Shown here: positions 35,866 to 48,753 of the stretch, piece after piece | Numbering within the stretch: position 1 is the stretch's first letter | Layout of the letters: each line of letters opens with the position of its first letter | Assembly (NCBI GenBank): GCA_022749755.1 | Contig: CM040440.1 | Location: 308,824-372,823, forward strand | Length of the DNA stretch: 64,000 bases | DNA from: Azadirachta indica | Lineage: Eukaryota; Streptophyta; Magnoliopsida; Sapindales; Meliaceae | Reading direction: 5' to 3' | The notes under the pieces: generated by a model | What the model was told of the DNA's origin: nothing | The model's input: the letters and a program-made list of their open reading frames with translations, nothing else | Database searches by the model: none | Made by a program: the position numbers and the translations under genes

Positions 35866-37512
35866 AGTATATTTCTTATTTGTATTTTTCTTATCAAAGG
35901 AGAATTTTGCTTATGAAGATAAGGTAAATGCTATAATTTTTATGTTGTAATACTCAAGTGTAGGTTATTTCAAATAATAAAGATTCAAAATTCTAAGTAT
36001 CGTTCTATAAAGAATTTTTTATATTAAGTCCACAAGTTCAAAGGTACAAATATTAGAAGTCCAATTGTCCAAATATTATGAATGTGAAATGTATTTGTTA
36101 ATTATTAATTGTAAATTCAATAATATTAATATTAAGGTATGAGGGATCTATTTTGATGATATGTATAAAAATTATTCTTGATTCTTTTTAATATATAATT
36201 AAGAATCAATTAAGAAGTGATCTTAATCTGAAGATGAACAATATTTAAATACAAAGAAATCAAAAGACTAACCTTTAAATTGATGTAAAAGACTATAGGT
36301 TGCTTTACTCATTAATATGTAGAAAAATGTCGAAGCATTTAATGAACTTTTTGTTAACAATGAATCAAAGTTTTTAACAAACCAAAAACACTTGTAAAAT
36401 ATAGTATTTACTCAATAGAAAAGTTTGACAATAAAGTATACAAACAAAAGATCAAAGAACAATACTATTAATCATCAAAACTTCATCTTTACCCCTAATT
36501 GCGAGTTTAGAAAAACATTCTGTAAAGAATTAAAAAAATTTTCTAGTGCCAATAAAACAAGAACTCTCCCCAAGTCTCTTCTTCTTCTTAACAACAAGGT
36601 TTGTATAGGTAAGATGAAGGAGAATTTACATATGTGAATGCATGCAACTTGCAAGTTTCATCATAGCACTATCTTCCATTTTAGGACTTACTTTTGTCTA
36701 TAGTCCACTCAAAAGTAGAAAAATATTTCTTCTTCGAAGTTATGACCCCATGAATAATCTTTCTAATGCTTCATGAATCATAGCATTTAGACCTGCATAG
36801 TGGGAGATATGGTTAAAATAATAAGGCATGTGCAAATTGAAATGTTAACAGCCACTATAAGGATTATGATTATTTTACACCACTTATATGCATGATTTAA
36901 AAATTATGTATAACATCAAATTTGTGGCTACCTTTCTCTTTCTTCGGATGCTTCAAAAATTAACTCAAATGGTGCATAATGGAGATAGTTATGCCCAAAA
37001 TACAGAAAGATATTCGTAAGTTTAAAATACAAATGGTAGGACTGTGCTTTAGTGTATTGCTTTAAACTTTCAGTGATGAAACATTCAAAATTTGGCAGTG
37101 ACCTCAATATAAATTGCACAAAATTGAGTCATCTTCTATTTGTAATAAAAATCATTGCATTTAGAGATGGCTATACAAAGATATAATCATTATACTAATT
37201 AGTGCTCAAGTAGGAAATATACAAGTGGACTATTTGATCAATTTTTAATTGCAACTTATTTCTCTTTGCATTTATACACAAAATACACCACATTAATATT
37301 TTAACACAAGTATTATACTCTTGCCAACTTACAAAATTATACATTCCTGCATGTAATTGAGCTTTAGATTGTAAAAACATGTAAATAAAAGTTGTAGCAA
37401 TGAAGTTCACAATTTATGCACAAATAGGAACTTTAAATTAAATAATAATGCAATAATATCTTACAACATATATGTAAATGATATATTTTTAAACACTTAT
37501 CAGTTAATTACT
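35866..37512. other. A+T-rich intergenic DNA
   Basis: Several short open frames exist on both strands, but none has a recognised motif or balanced composition. No repeat boundary is clear. Confidence 0.4.
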
Positions 37513-39561
37513 TGTAAGATTTAATTTAATTTGTCTAAAATAAAATTAAAATTATACAAAGGAAAGAAAATACTATTCCTAAAAGACAAAAGTTATTCTT
37601 ACATAGGGAGGACGGGTTCTCTTGTTACATAACTTCAAAAACCTAAAATTTTTTAAAATAAATAGTTTACAATAGATTAGGTACTAATATTTAAAGTAGA
37701 TAACCTTATAAGACAAACAATGAGATCTATTTGATACTGGACGTAATAGGGATGTGAGGAAAAATTACTAAAAATTTGATTGTAACAATTTTTCATGTAG
37801 TTAATATTTCCTCGTCATCTTTGATAGTCATAGTTTTTCTCTTATGAAGTTTTTTCATATTTTTTCTCCATTTTTATTTACGTTTGTTACTTGTTTGATA
37901 TTTTTGTTCTAGAGAATTTTAGGCGGGATTAAAGTCCTCAACAAGTTGTATTAAAACTTAGGTTCTAGGATGAAACAAATATGTCAGCAATGCAAATTTC
38001 AAACTTATTGAAGTTTGATGTAGAAAATTTTGATGGGAGATTTAATTATGGCTTATGGAAAATATAAGTCACGAATACATTAGTCCAATCTGGCTATCCA
38101 AGGCATTGAAGGGCAAGTCAACCCTACAATATGGGTACTCAAGGGAAGTAAAGAGAATTGTGAGAAAGAGAATAGAGTAAGTTCAAAAATTAGATCTAAA
38201 TCAATAAATGAAGATATTGGTACTATCACTAACAATGTGTTTTTCTTCTCCATTAGAGGGTGGTCTCATCTAAGATAGAGTAAGACATTTCCATAGCATA
38301 CTCTAAGTTACTATAAAGAAAAAAAAAAAAAAAAGACGTGCTTCTACTAGTGGGTTCATATTATTTTTGTAAGCAAGACATGGTTCAAAACTTATGTCGG
38401 GTATATATTGGAATTCATGTCAATGGTTGAAGACTCCCTAAGAAGCCAAACATAAGAGTAAGAAACATTTCAACATGGTGGTCAACACCCGGGTTGCCTT
38501 CCGTTCTTTCAGTGTGATATCTCCTTCTTCGTTATGTCTATCTAATCCTCTAATTCTAGTTGAAATGAGAATAACTAAAGTCTAGTTTATTGGGTCTCTA
38601 GTTTGAAAAGAGCCTAAGCTATCGACTTAAGCTAGCCAATCCAGAATTCCAAATCAAGCCCATGATAACCGATAAATAGATTCAACACTCAACTTTCTGA
38701 TACTACGATATAAAAAAGACGTTCAATGATTTTTCTATTTACAGAACCTTGAAAGTTCTGGTTAGAGAAATTGCTAGAAAATCTTAAATTTTGATTCTAA
38801 GTGGTATATACTCTGCAAATAATGGAGTATGATGATTCTCTATTATGAAGTTTATAGCTCCATTGAAACCCAATTATAAATAAAATGTGTTTCATAAGCT
38901 CTATACGGGAGTAAATTTTGGGTATTTCAAAAGAGGTAAAGATGGCATGATTATCTGGATGAAACAATAATAAAGGTTGATTTCATCATGGTTAGTTGCT
39001 TAAGTTGAAAAACTCATCAAGGTAGGAGAATATATGACTCCTTTTTTAGTAAGTATTTATATTCCAAAATTAAAAATGTCCTTATTTTTCTTATTTTAAG
39101 ATAATATATATTATAAGGATAAGATAAAATTTTTATAAGATTTTAACTTCATCTATAGTGAAATTCAAATCATACAAAAATGAAATACTATCCTTAGAAG
39201 AAATAGATTATTATTCACTTTATATAGAGAGGTTGGGTTCACTTTTCACATAACCAAAAAAACTCTAAATCTCTATAAATATATAGTTTCTGATATGAGT
39301 CAGGTTTATTGAAGGTAAGAGTATTTAATATTCGGTGAAACTTTGGGGTGTAAGAAAAAATTACTAAAAGTGTAATTATAACAATTGTAACAATCTTTCA
39401 TATGGTGAATTTTTCTCTCATTGTTCTTCAACCATACTTTTTCTAAGTTTTTTACAAAAATACCTTGTGTAGTTGATTTTTTTTTAATCTACATTTTCAT
39501 TTGTTACTTGTTTGATATTTTTGTGTTAAAAATTTTTTGATGGGATTAAGAAGATTTTACA
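37513..39561 (+). mobile_element. Short Ty1/copia-type retrotransposon derivative, about 2.05 kb
   Basis: Two diverged direct repeats of ~430 bp, 37513-37943 and 39134-39561, bracket a short interior. Shared LTR landmarks are T(G/A)TAAGATTT, ATACTAT(T/-)CCT, AAAAATTACTAAAA, TTTGTTACTTGTTTGATATTTTTG and GGGATTAA near the end. Right after the first LTR comes TTGTATTAAAACTTAGGTTC, a decayed form of the tRNA-Met primer site and the gag leader. At about 38010-38090 the frame reads KFDVENFDGRFNYGLWK, a typical copia gag start, then stops. Only ~1.2 kb of interior remains, with no protease, integrase or reverse transcriptase, so the copy is a deletion derivative. Divergent LTRs indicate age. No convincing 5-bp target duplication was found. 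Confidence 0.7.
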
Positions 39562-39849
39562 TATATATTAAAACGAAAGTTATGACAGCACCACGACTAT
39601 AACTAAGGATAAATCAATGATTAAGTTGAAAATTCTATAACTCCTATACCAAGCTTAAGGTACATACTTAATCAACCTACAAAACTACATAAAATATATT
39701 AAAATCTACAAAGCTATGTGGCTAGATGATATAAACCTCCTTTGTCAAGATGCACATATAAAAAGGTGTTATTAACAACTAATTTTCTTAAGGGCTAGCT
39801 AATTAACCAGAGGTTACGATAATGCTAAGAATGAGACAAATATTGATTT

Positions 39850-41530
39850 TTTTTAATATTTGATATGTTCATAATTCATATATATTTTTATCTTATATTC
39901 CTTGATCTTATGAGTTAGTTCTCATCTTTTTGATTTGTTAGTCGCATTTCATATTTTGTAGGCATTCCAAAACAAAGGTTAAGAATCGAGCTTAATCGAA
40001 GGGAAATTAAGCATCTCAATAAGGAAGCTAGAGAACGCAATATTAATGTGCACTTGTAAGCCTTTGTGTTGATGCCAAGCACCAAGCATCAAAGAGAAAA
40101 TACCAAGCCTCTATTTTTCAAGGGTTAAAATGCAAGAAGAACACAAAAAGGGCAATAACCATTGCGCGTTAGTGCGAACCCAGGCACATAGCCGCGCCAT
40201 GGCCTCTAATCTCCACAAGCTGATTAAAAAGCAAGCAGAGTATGGGGGAGGCAGTATGGGTGGCGCGTCAGCACTAACTTAAGCGCATGGTCACACCACA
40301 CCTCTTGCCTCATTTTGCGTCCTTCATGAACTCACGCCGAGCCTTATGCGCCCACACTTCTCTAGTTGTTGTATGACATCCCAACTTTATTTTTGGCTAT
40401 CGAATCAAGCTTGAATGACTAGATTTAGGTACTTCTAGGTTTATGTGATGTTCTTACCACAGCCATTATACCATATAAGGAAGAAAAAAAAGGGTTTTAA
40501 GAAAAAAGAGAAGAAAGGGTTTTGGGGAAGAGGACTTGGGTACATCAAAGAGGGAAATTACAAAAAGATTGGAGATTGAAGATTGAAGACAATAATTGGT
40601 TCTATCTTCTCTATCTTATGTTCTTTTCTTGTAATTTAGGATTTTTAATCATGCAATTAAGTAGCTAAGACTCTTAGTAAGGGTGAGAGATGAAGCTTTA
40701 ATTGTAATTATTCATAGGTTTATGGTAGTTTGGATTTCTAAGACCTAATGAAGGTGATGTTCATTTATATTATACTTGTTGATTAGTATTGTATACTTAG
40801 ATGATTTAGGAATTGCAACCTTGATTATTGCATGTTTAAATGATTTGGGAATGATAAACTTGATTTTGAATGTGTAATGTATTGATACAAACCTAAGGAC
40901 CACACCAATTCAAAGGTTGAATTGTAACTTCTATGATTCAAATAGGTAATACATTGATGCAAAGTTTGAGGACCATACCAATCCTTCACCTTAATTACTC
41001 CCCAAATAAATGAATTGTGATAATATGATAACTAAACCAATTTAATTATTATTGCAAAGTCTTCTTGTTTTTATAATACTTAATGCATTCTTGACATATT
41101 CACAATAGCCCACACCAAGTATTGCTACATGTTATCAATAGATGAGTTAAACCCCACTCCAAGATTAACTTTAATCAATGAAAAACTAATACGTGAAACC
41201 ATTCATTGCATGTAAAAAGACCATCACTGGCTTAAGTTGTTATGATTTTTATATTACACTAAGTACTCTGAACTGACAATTAATGGTAGATTCTAAAATC
41301 CTAACACCTCATTAACCCAATTGATCTTTGATTACTTTCAATTAATTCAATTCATTAGTCATTAGCTTAGTTTAATTTGTTATCAATCAATTCATTCCTC
41401 TTTCATTCAATTTAAGTTTTACTAGTTACGAAACATTAATTTATACTATCCCTTATGGGATCGTTCTCACGAAATACATATCATATTACGGTCGATTCAT
41501 ATACTTGTGAGTTTTAATTTCAATGAACAA
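39850..41530 (+). mobile_element. LTR-like fragment of a Ty3/gypsy (Athila/Retand-like) element
   Basis: Near the right end the phrase CCCTTATGGGATCGTTCTCA followed by ATATTACGGTCGATTC and ACTTGTGAG resembles the TGTGGGATCGA...-type 3' part of LTRs of plant Tat/Athila/Retand elements. The 40130-40400 stretch is G+C-richer with GCGCGTTAGTGCGA, GGCGCGTCAGCACT and CGCGCCATGGC words, also seen in such LTRs. The assignment is from general knowledge, and ends and partner LTR were not found. A duplicated phrase about GAATTGTAA/GTAATA(C/-)ATTGATGCAAA occurs near 40876-40970. Confidence 0.4.
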
Positions 41531-42610
41531 AGTAATATAATCTACTGATGTTTATCCAAATATCTCAATATATTGTGTGCATTATTTACCCTCAATCCCA
41601 GATATCTTCACACATTATAATTATATAATCTATTGATATTTACATTAGGTGGCTCCAAATATCTCTACACATTGTGTGAGTTATCTGTCCTCAAACATCC
41701 CAAATATCTCTGCATGTTACAACTATACAATCCATTAATATATACATCAGGTGATTGTTTGCATATTATGTTCATTATCTACCCTCAAATATCCTAAATA
41801 TCTCCATATATTATAACTATACAATTTACTGACATTTATATCAAGTGTTTACTTAGACAGTTTAGATATAACAATTATAGAACATCCCAGATATCTCTAC
41901 ACATTGTGTTCGCATTATCTACCCTCAAACACCCTAGATATCTATGCATATTACAGCTATACAATCTATCGATATTTCCATCCGGTGATTGTTTACACAT
42001 TGTATGCATTAACAACCTCAAACATCCTAGATATCTCTACATATTACAAGTATACAATATAATGATATTTACATTAGGTATCTATTGGGACAATTTAGAT
42101 ATGATAATTATGGAACACTTGAAATATTTTCACATATTTTGTGTGTTATCTACCCTCAAAATCAAATAATATTGACAAATACTTACATTGGGTAATTGTC
42201 CGCACATTGTGTATATTATCTACCCTCAAAGACCCTTAATATCTCTATATATTAATCTATACAATCTATTGACATAAAATCTACCCTCAAACTCCACAGA
42301 TATCTCCATATATTACAACTATATAATTTACTAATATTTACTTCAAGTATCTACCAGGACAGTTTAGATATGACAATAATAGAACACTTTAGATATTTCC
42401 GCACATTCTGTGCGTTATCTACCCTCAAACACCCCAGATATCTTCACATATTATAACTTACAATCTACTAATATTTACATTAGGTGTCTACTAGAATAGT
42501 TTAGATATAACATGGATAGAACATCCCAGATATCTCTACACATTGTGTGCATTATCTACCCTCTCCACATATTATATGTGTTATCTACTCTCAAATTTAA
42601 AAATATCTAC
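41531..42610. repeat. Tandem array with two alternating periods (~93 and ~138 bp)
   Basis: The phrase ATTATCTACCCTCAAA recurs with starts of its CTACCCTCA core at about 41587, 41686, 41779, 41919, 42012, 42150, 42220, 42280, 42419 and 42556. Spacings are 99, 93, 140, 93, 138, 70, 60, 139 and 137. Each unit also has C(A/C)GATATCTCTACACATT and TATACAATCTATTGATATTT words. The longer unit adds a CTA(C/G)(T/C)(A/T)GGACAGTTTAGATAT block. Reading frames follow the repeat and are not genes. Confidence 0.8.
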
Positions 42611-45180
42611 CCACAGAAAATGTGGAAAACCTCATATTAAATTGAGGGAGTTTTGCCCTAAACCAAAACTCAAACACACTCTTTCCATAAAAAAGGAGAG
42701 TGTTCTACACCATCAGGCTAAAACCTTAGTGGCAATATTGATTGTTTTGATAGTGAGGCTAAAAGTCTCTTTTATAATTCACATCAAGTTATTGATAAAA
42801 CTCTTTAGCAACCAAACGTGCTTTAAAATGACTAACATTGTCTTTAGGTTTACTCCTAACACTATACACCCATTTACATATTTAACCACATTTTCGTTTG
42901 AAGAAAGCGGAAGTCTTATTATATATGTATTAACTAAATAGATAAAAAGAATAAGTATAATAAATTTATCTTGAATTTTTGATGATTCAATTAAGTATAA
43001 CTTATGACTTTAGTAGATTTAACTAAGAATAAATTGATTGATTTAACTAAATCTAATTAGATCTTCAGCATTTATATCTCAAAATAGTGAGGTGAGGAGA
43101 GCCGTAATAATTCAAGCTAAGCCCTTTTATTTGTATCCCATCAAATAAAGGAATTGAGTTATACTATACCATGCGTATAACAATATGTTGACTTTAAGAA
43201 AGGGATTGGATTATTATGTTGAACTCATTGTATAAATTTAAATTCAACACAAATTTTTAAGAGATAACATATATTGAAACACAATTATTTATCATATTAT
43301 CTTAAATTAACATGAACTCTGTAATTTTGTGTAGCATTTGTTTTAAATTTAATTAGTTGTTGACAAATTATAAATACAAAAAGATATAAAATATAATTAA
43401 ATTGTAGAATTCTTTTATAAGAAATGTTGACGTTGAATCATGAGAATGAAGAATTTTTTTTTTAAACTAACATTAGAAATTAAAGTTCTAGTAAGAGTTT
43501 ACATAGTTATTTTTATTACACACTCTAAATATCTATTCATAGTTTGTGAGGATTTTAACCTCATTTTAAAGAGTGGTTATTCTTAATTATAAGGAATATC
43601 AACTCAAAAATAAAATATTTGATAGAAAGATAAGGAAATGAAGACAACTGCTATACATAAGCACCTATAAAAAGAGAGGAAAGGATCCAAAATCTTTCTT
43701 ACCAAAATTTAGCTCTTATGTTTTGACTTTTGATAACACTTCTTGAACTATTTTATCTCACTTTCTTTCATTTTCCCGCCTGGCAAACACCCCTAAATCC
43801 TAAACCCAGCAGAAGACATTACTAGAAATAGACTTCTGCATAAATTCTCTGACATATTTTCTGAACACATCCAGTGGTGTGTAATTAGCTGCACTATCAC
43901 GGCTATTTGGGTCAAGTAGATTAGGGCCCTTATTTAATTTTTAATGGGTAATGAGGTTTGCAGCCTGCAGATTCTGGGCTCAGGCTTCCTTCAACTTCAA
44001 ACAATTATCATTATCGCTATCATCTTTTGGTTTAGTATTAATACTGTAAAATATATTATGTAAAAAATAAATGGGAGTTTGCATTTTGTAAATTAATAGT
44101 ATACTTTTTTTGGGTAAATTTATGGTATTATACTAATTTCTATGATTGTTAATTAGTTGAACTGTCCCAATAGATTGTGTGAACATGATTTGAATCTTAC
44201 ACCTTTTATACTATTTCAAAGGTTATACCAATGTTTCGCAGATATTACGATGAAAAACATAACTTATCTCAAAAGGAGCGGAACTTGAAATCCAAATTTT
44301 GAGTATGCATAATATTTTATTAATTAAATCAATTAGTATTAGTATATTTAAAGAAATATAGTATTTGTACCAATTGGAACATTACTTGTATTACAATATG
44401 AAACAAGATTTTACCATGTAATTAATCTTGATTTTCGGTTTGAAATTTGAATAACAAACTTTCATTCATTAATTATCAACCTTGTACCGTATAACTTTCT
44501 AAATTTTTGCACTTTCTAAACTCTTTCATTCTAATTTTTAATTTATGAAAAATAAAAATCGAAAGTTAAAAAAATGTTGTGGCGGGTGTTATGAATTTTT
44601 CAAAGTAAAAAAATGATGATTTTTAACTGACGTAAAAAAAATAATAATATTTTGTTTAAGAAAAAAAAAGGGGGCATAAACGTTGACGGCTTTATTTATT
44701 TGTTCTTAGAGAAAAGAAAAATTAAAGACTATTTAATTGATTGTTTGTTGAGACTTTTGAGTGAATCTCACTTCAAATCACCTAAATACCGAAACTGCCC
44801 TTAGCCGCAAACTGCCGACATGTCATTATCATAAGAGTAATGACCTAATGAAAATGTTAATATATAATTAAAAATTAAAAGAATAATGTCGTTATCAAAC
44901 ATTACGCGGAGAGATACTTGTAATATACGCATGTCATTGTCCATTTGTCATTACAAAACACAATCTAATGTCACATATTTTATATTTGAGGGACTAGCAC
45001 TAAATATTTTAAAATTTATCTTAAAAGCTATATTTTAAAAGATGGTTATTTAGCACGTGAATAATTAAAATATAATATAAATAATTTTTAAAATTATGAA
45101 ATTAAATATGATATAAAATAAATATTATCAAATATTTAGCTTTTATTCTTATCTATAAGAGTATGATATATATTTTTAGT
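42611..45180. other. Intergenic DNA without recognisable genes
   Basis: An open frame of 132 codons at 42543-42941 begins inside the tandem array and has no known motif. The stretch 43690-44040 is less A+T-rich. Nothing further can be supported. Confidence 0.4.
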
Positions 45181-45555
45181 GCCCGTTTACTTTACCTTTT
45201 CATTAGAAAATGGGCTTTTCTAATATTACAAGTCATTTTTAAATTTTTAAATGTCATTAAGTGCATTAAGGAAGAATTGTTAAGAATCAAAAAAATCATT
45301 TTTCTCTTACTAAAAGTAATGAAATTTTTTTAAAAAAATAAAATTATTTAAAATATTTTTATTTTATTTTAAAGATTTTATTTTTTTAATAAAACATTAA
45401 AACTAATTTATTAAAGTAATTACCTATTTTTTTATCAAAAGTTATTTAAAACTATCAAATATTTAATAAATTTTTATTAAATCCCAATTTATAAAAAGTC
45501 TACTAATAAAAAATGTATCTAAAAAGTTTACTTCAAAAGTTATATTAAGTAGACA
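45181..45555. mobile_element. hAT-like MITE, related to the one at 62438
   Basis: It begins GTGCCCGTTTACTTTACC and ends near AAGTAGACATC, weakly inverted. The interior words AAAATATTTTTATTTTATTTT, AAAGTTATTTA, AATAAATTTTTAT and AAAAAGTCTA appear in the same order in the element at 62438-62712. A+T-rich and noncoding. The target duplication is not clear. Confidence 0.5.
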
Positions 45556-45961
45556 TCATATGAAAGTATGTTAACACTATTGTTAAATAAAAAAAGGCTT
45601 TGGATGAGAAAATATATTAACATTATAATTAATTAATATTTTTGTATAATTATTAATTTAGTTGAGATATAAAATTTAGTATTAAAAAATAGGGAAGTAG
45701 TATTCAATTTTGTCATATAGACATATAAATATTGATTTATCTATGTTACTCAAAAAAATTTTAATTTTCTTTTTAAAAAACTGAGGCTTAATATTTTAAC
45801 ATATTTATTCTTAATATTTATACTATTTACCTTCTCTATCTATTTTATTTCACAAATGAAATTATTAATTGTAACTACTAAAAAAAATTATCAACTGTGA
45901 TGTGACATAAACAACAATTATCTCACATTCTATAATTATTAACTTATATACAAATTTTGCC

Positions 45962-46204
45962 ATTAGACCAAAGGCCTGATGGTAAATCGAATTCATGCTC
46001 ACAATGAGTGTGAGTTCGAATTAGTTGGTGGGAATTTTCACATATAAATATATTTTTCAAAAAAATTTTGAGCAAACCTCCCTCCACTCTAAGGGTAGAA
46101 TTTCCTCGCATTGAAGGCAAATTTTTGGATATTGGGTACACTATAAAAGTGATTCTGCATCCCCAATAGACAACAAAATAGCCTTGTAACATTCAAAAAA
46201 AAAA
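45962..46204 (+). mobile_element. tRNA-derived SINE, about 240 bp
   Basis: It has a box A-like GGCCTGATGGTA at 45973-45984 and a box B-like GAGTTCGAATT at 46012-46022, the ~30-bp spacing expected for an internal RNA polymerase III promoter. A tRNA-unrelated body follows (TTCCTCGCATTGAAGG, TTCTGCATCCCCAATAG, AGCCTTGTAACATTC), and the element ends in a run of ten A at 46195-46204. Target-site duplications are not evident. SINEs move using enzymes of LINE elements. Confidence 0.65.
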
Positions 46205-46422
46205 GATCTGGGGTATTTTTTTGCTTCTGTGAAGTTTTCGTATAAAATTTGTTGGGAGAGAAAATCTGGATCTATTTCTTTACTTTGCTTGTTTAATTTT
46301 TATGAGAGAGACATAAGGATGACTATACAGTGAGAGGAGGGAGAGGGATGGAGAGTTGTAATGGTGCAACAATATAAGAGAAAGCTTGCCTTGGTCCTTG
46401 GGTGTGGTTAAGAGGAAAAGCC

Positions 46423-46424
<2 letters not shown>

Positions 46425-46460
<36 letters not shown>

Positions 46461-46507
46461 GAGCAGTATTGATGGGGATGGGGATGGGGATGGGGATGGG
46501 GATGAGA
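46425..46507. repeat. (GA)n and (GATGGG)n microsatellites
   Basis: A GA run of about 15 copies lies at 46427-46458. Five or so GATGGG units follow at 46471-46504. The minus-strand frame across them codes only for Ser-Pro and Leu-Ser repeats and is not a gene. Confidence 0.9.
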
Positions 46508-46689
46508 ATGAGATAGATAGGGCGGGTCTGGCCATATTTGGTTAATGATATAATAATAATAAATTTATTATTTTAATAGGCATTTACTGCCCTTTATTTT
46601 ATTATTAAATTAAAAATTATTCCATTTAAATTGCAGCCACTTTTTTTGTTAAATGACTGGAATACCCTTCCTTCTGTTAAGTCACCTAA

Positions 46690-46797
46690 TGGTGTTAAAA
46701 AGTCTAAGGGAGGTGTTTGTCTATTTTTCTAATCTCGGGCATATACTTGATAATATACGATACCTCAGGGGAAGAAACTGATAATACCCCCTTTTAC
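46690..46797. repeat. Transposon end of the AAACTGATAATACCC family, first copy
   Basis: The stretch has TAAGGGAGGTGTTTGTCTAT, GGGCATATACTTGATAATAT and GGGGAAGAAACTGATAATAC, and ends in CCCC. A same-orientation relative lies at about 48475-48599. It resembles the terminal arm of a long-TIR plant MITE. I could not place its inverted partner, so the element body (perhaps from about 46205) is unresolved. Confidence 0.45.
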
Positions 46798-47889
46798 CAA
46801 ACATCTCTAATATTTACATAGGAGATGACTGCTTTCAATGTGAGGGAGGCGAGTCCTAGTTGGGGCTCCTACCAATACCAAAAGTTGTGCCCTCAATTTG
46901 TGGGCACAAGTCCTTACCATCTGACTATTGGACGGGGACATCTCTTTATCATCTTTACCAAAACAAAATTTCTTTGATAATTAACAGATCTCCCACTTTA
47001 ATTTTCTTTTTTCTTTTTTTAATTTTTTATATAGATTTCTTGCTACCCTGTTATAGATGTAAATTAAACACATTATACTATAATTTATTATTTCAACAAA
47101 GTTAAAAGATGAAGATGTTATTATTTCGTTAATAAATTCTTTTTTTAAACAACCAATTTTTTAATATTACAAATTATATGAACAATTTATAAATATTATA
47201 TTAAAAATTTATCAAAAATCGAGAGTTTTAATTGAATTTAATCTAATACTGTTAAAAAAATTTGTATTCAATTTGGATGAAATCTATTTTTATCTCTTTT
47301 CAAGAGAGAATTGACCTTCACATTATATTGAGAAAACTTGAACCCCTATTCTTTATAAAACTACCCACCACTCCAACTAAATGATGATTGATAGCTCAAC
47401 TCTATTTTATACTTATTTTTAGCACAACATTTCAAAATAATTAAAATATCTGTGTAGATTTTAAGTATAAGCAAGTCATATAATACTACTTATTTATTTA
47501 TTTTATAATGTGAAAATGACATCAAAGTAAAAATATGATATTATACTTACAAAATTAATATTCAAAATTTATGTTTTTATTAATATAGTATTCAATACAT
47601 TATTAATTTATTTATATACATAATTATCATATTAAAAATGGTATATTAGTTTTTTTTGGATGTTTTAAGCCTATTTACTATCTACAATCTACCCTCAATA
47701 CAAGATAAATCTACTGATATTATGTCCAGTTATATACTGATAATAAACAAACAAACCCAGATAAAATTTTTATCGGTAAAAGGAAAAAAATATTGAACAA
47801 AAACCTACACCAACACTGAGATTCAATTAAACAAGCAATATGATCCAATTAACCAAGCAAAGTAAAATACAAAAGAACATTAAAATTCA
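46798..47889. other. A+T-rich intergenic DNA
   Basis: No gene or repeat boundary is supported. The 46860-47105 frame does not begin with ATG in a favourable context and has no known motif. Confidence 0.4.
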
Positions 47890-47919
47890 AATGTGTTTAT
47901 ATGTTTAATACACCTAGTG

Positions 47920-48230
47920 ATTATGGATCAACGGCTTACGGTGAAGGTGGCGGATGCATGACAGTAGGAGTAGTTGTCAGCTTGTTCGAGCGGCAACGGC
48001 AACAAGGCCTTGGCGTACAACGTCTGGGCGGCGGAGGTGGCGGCATAGTGTCTGCGAGTGGTGGACTATCGTTCAGCATCTGCGAAGGGGGATAGCGGTC
48101 TGGCGTTCAGCGTTTGAGCGGCGACGGCGGCAGTGGTGTTACATTTAGTGGGTGAGAGCGGCAGTGGCGGCCTAGCATTTAGCGCGTGCGAGGGTCGACG
48201 ACAGCATGGTGGCGATGGGTTTGGTTTCTT
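47920..48230. repeat. G+C-rich island of degenerate ~50-bp repeats
   Basis: In an otherwise A+T-rich region this stretch is built from variants of GCGTTCAGCGTTTGAGCGGC followed by GGCGGCAGTGG-like words (for example at about 48018, 48071, 48108 and 48175). Long frames on both strands result from the composition and are not credible genes. It lies upstream of the transposon arm at 48475-48599, so it may be the core of that element. Confidence 0.6.
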
Positions 48231-48474
48231 CTTCTGTCCCAGTAGAGGGATTGTGGCTAAGTTTGGGACATTTTGGTTAATTTTCTCTTTTTTTTTTTTC
48301 TTTTGAAAATACATTCACAATCTGGATTACGGTTTGTTTTGTTTTTATAATTTTAATTAAAAACATAAAATAAAATTAATCTTCACGAAGGGTAAAAAAT
48401 TAATTACAGTTAGGCCATTTTTTTAATTTTTCAATTGTATTTGAAGGATATTTTAGTAATTTGACGCTTTCCCG

Positions 48475-48599
48475 TTAACTATACCAACTTGAAGTCGTTT
48501 GAGAGGGCAAGACTCTGCCTATTTTTTTTAATTTCAAGTATATACCTGATAATGTAGTGATAATATAGAATATTTCGGGGGAGAAAACTGATAATACCC
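48475..48599. repeat. Transposon end of the AAACTGATAATACCC family, second copy
   Basis: It carries AGTATATACCTGATAATGTA and GGGGGAGAAAACTGATAATA followed by CCC, in the same orientation and order as at 46690-46797. The left partner was not found. Confidence 0.45.
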
Positions 48600-48753
48600 A
48601 TTGTAAAAATAAAATTATTAATATATAAGTACAACAGATTTATGATGTGTTATAAAAATAATTATGTAATGTAATTTTAATTTGTAATATTAGCACAAAA
48701 GCTACGAATTGATATTTGCAACGTGGTATAAAAGTAACTACCAAATTTTTAAT

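Noticed and set aside
45962..46030. tRNA gene
   Set aside because: Box A- and B-like words are present, but no cloverleaf or acceptor stem forms and a SINE body and A tail follow.
46323..46535. Minus-strand open frame with Ser-Pro and Leu-Ser repeats
   Set aside because: It is the translation of GA and GATGGG microsatellites; no start context or homologous domain.
47901..48314. Overlapping Gly/Arg-rich frames on both strands
   Set aside because: They all come from G+C-rich degenerate repeats; several frames are open at once, as expected from composition alone.
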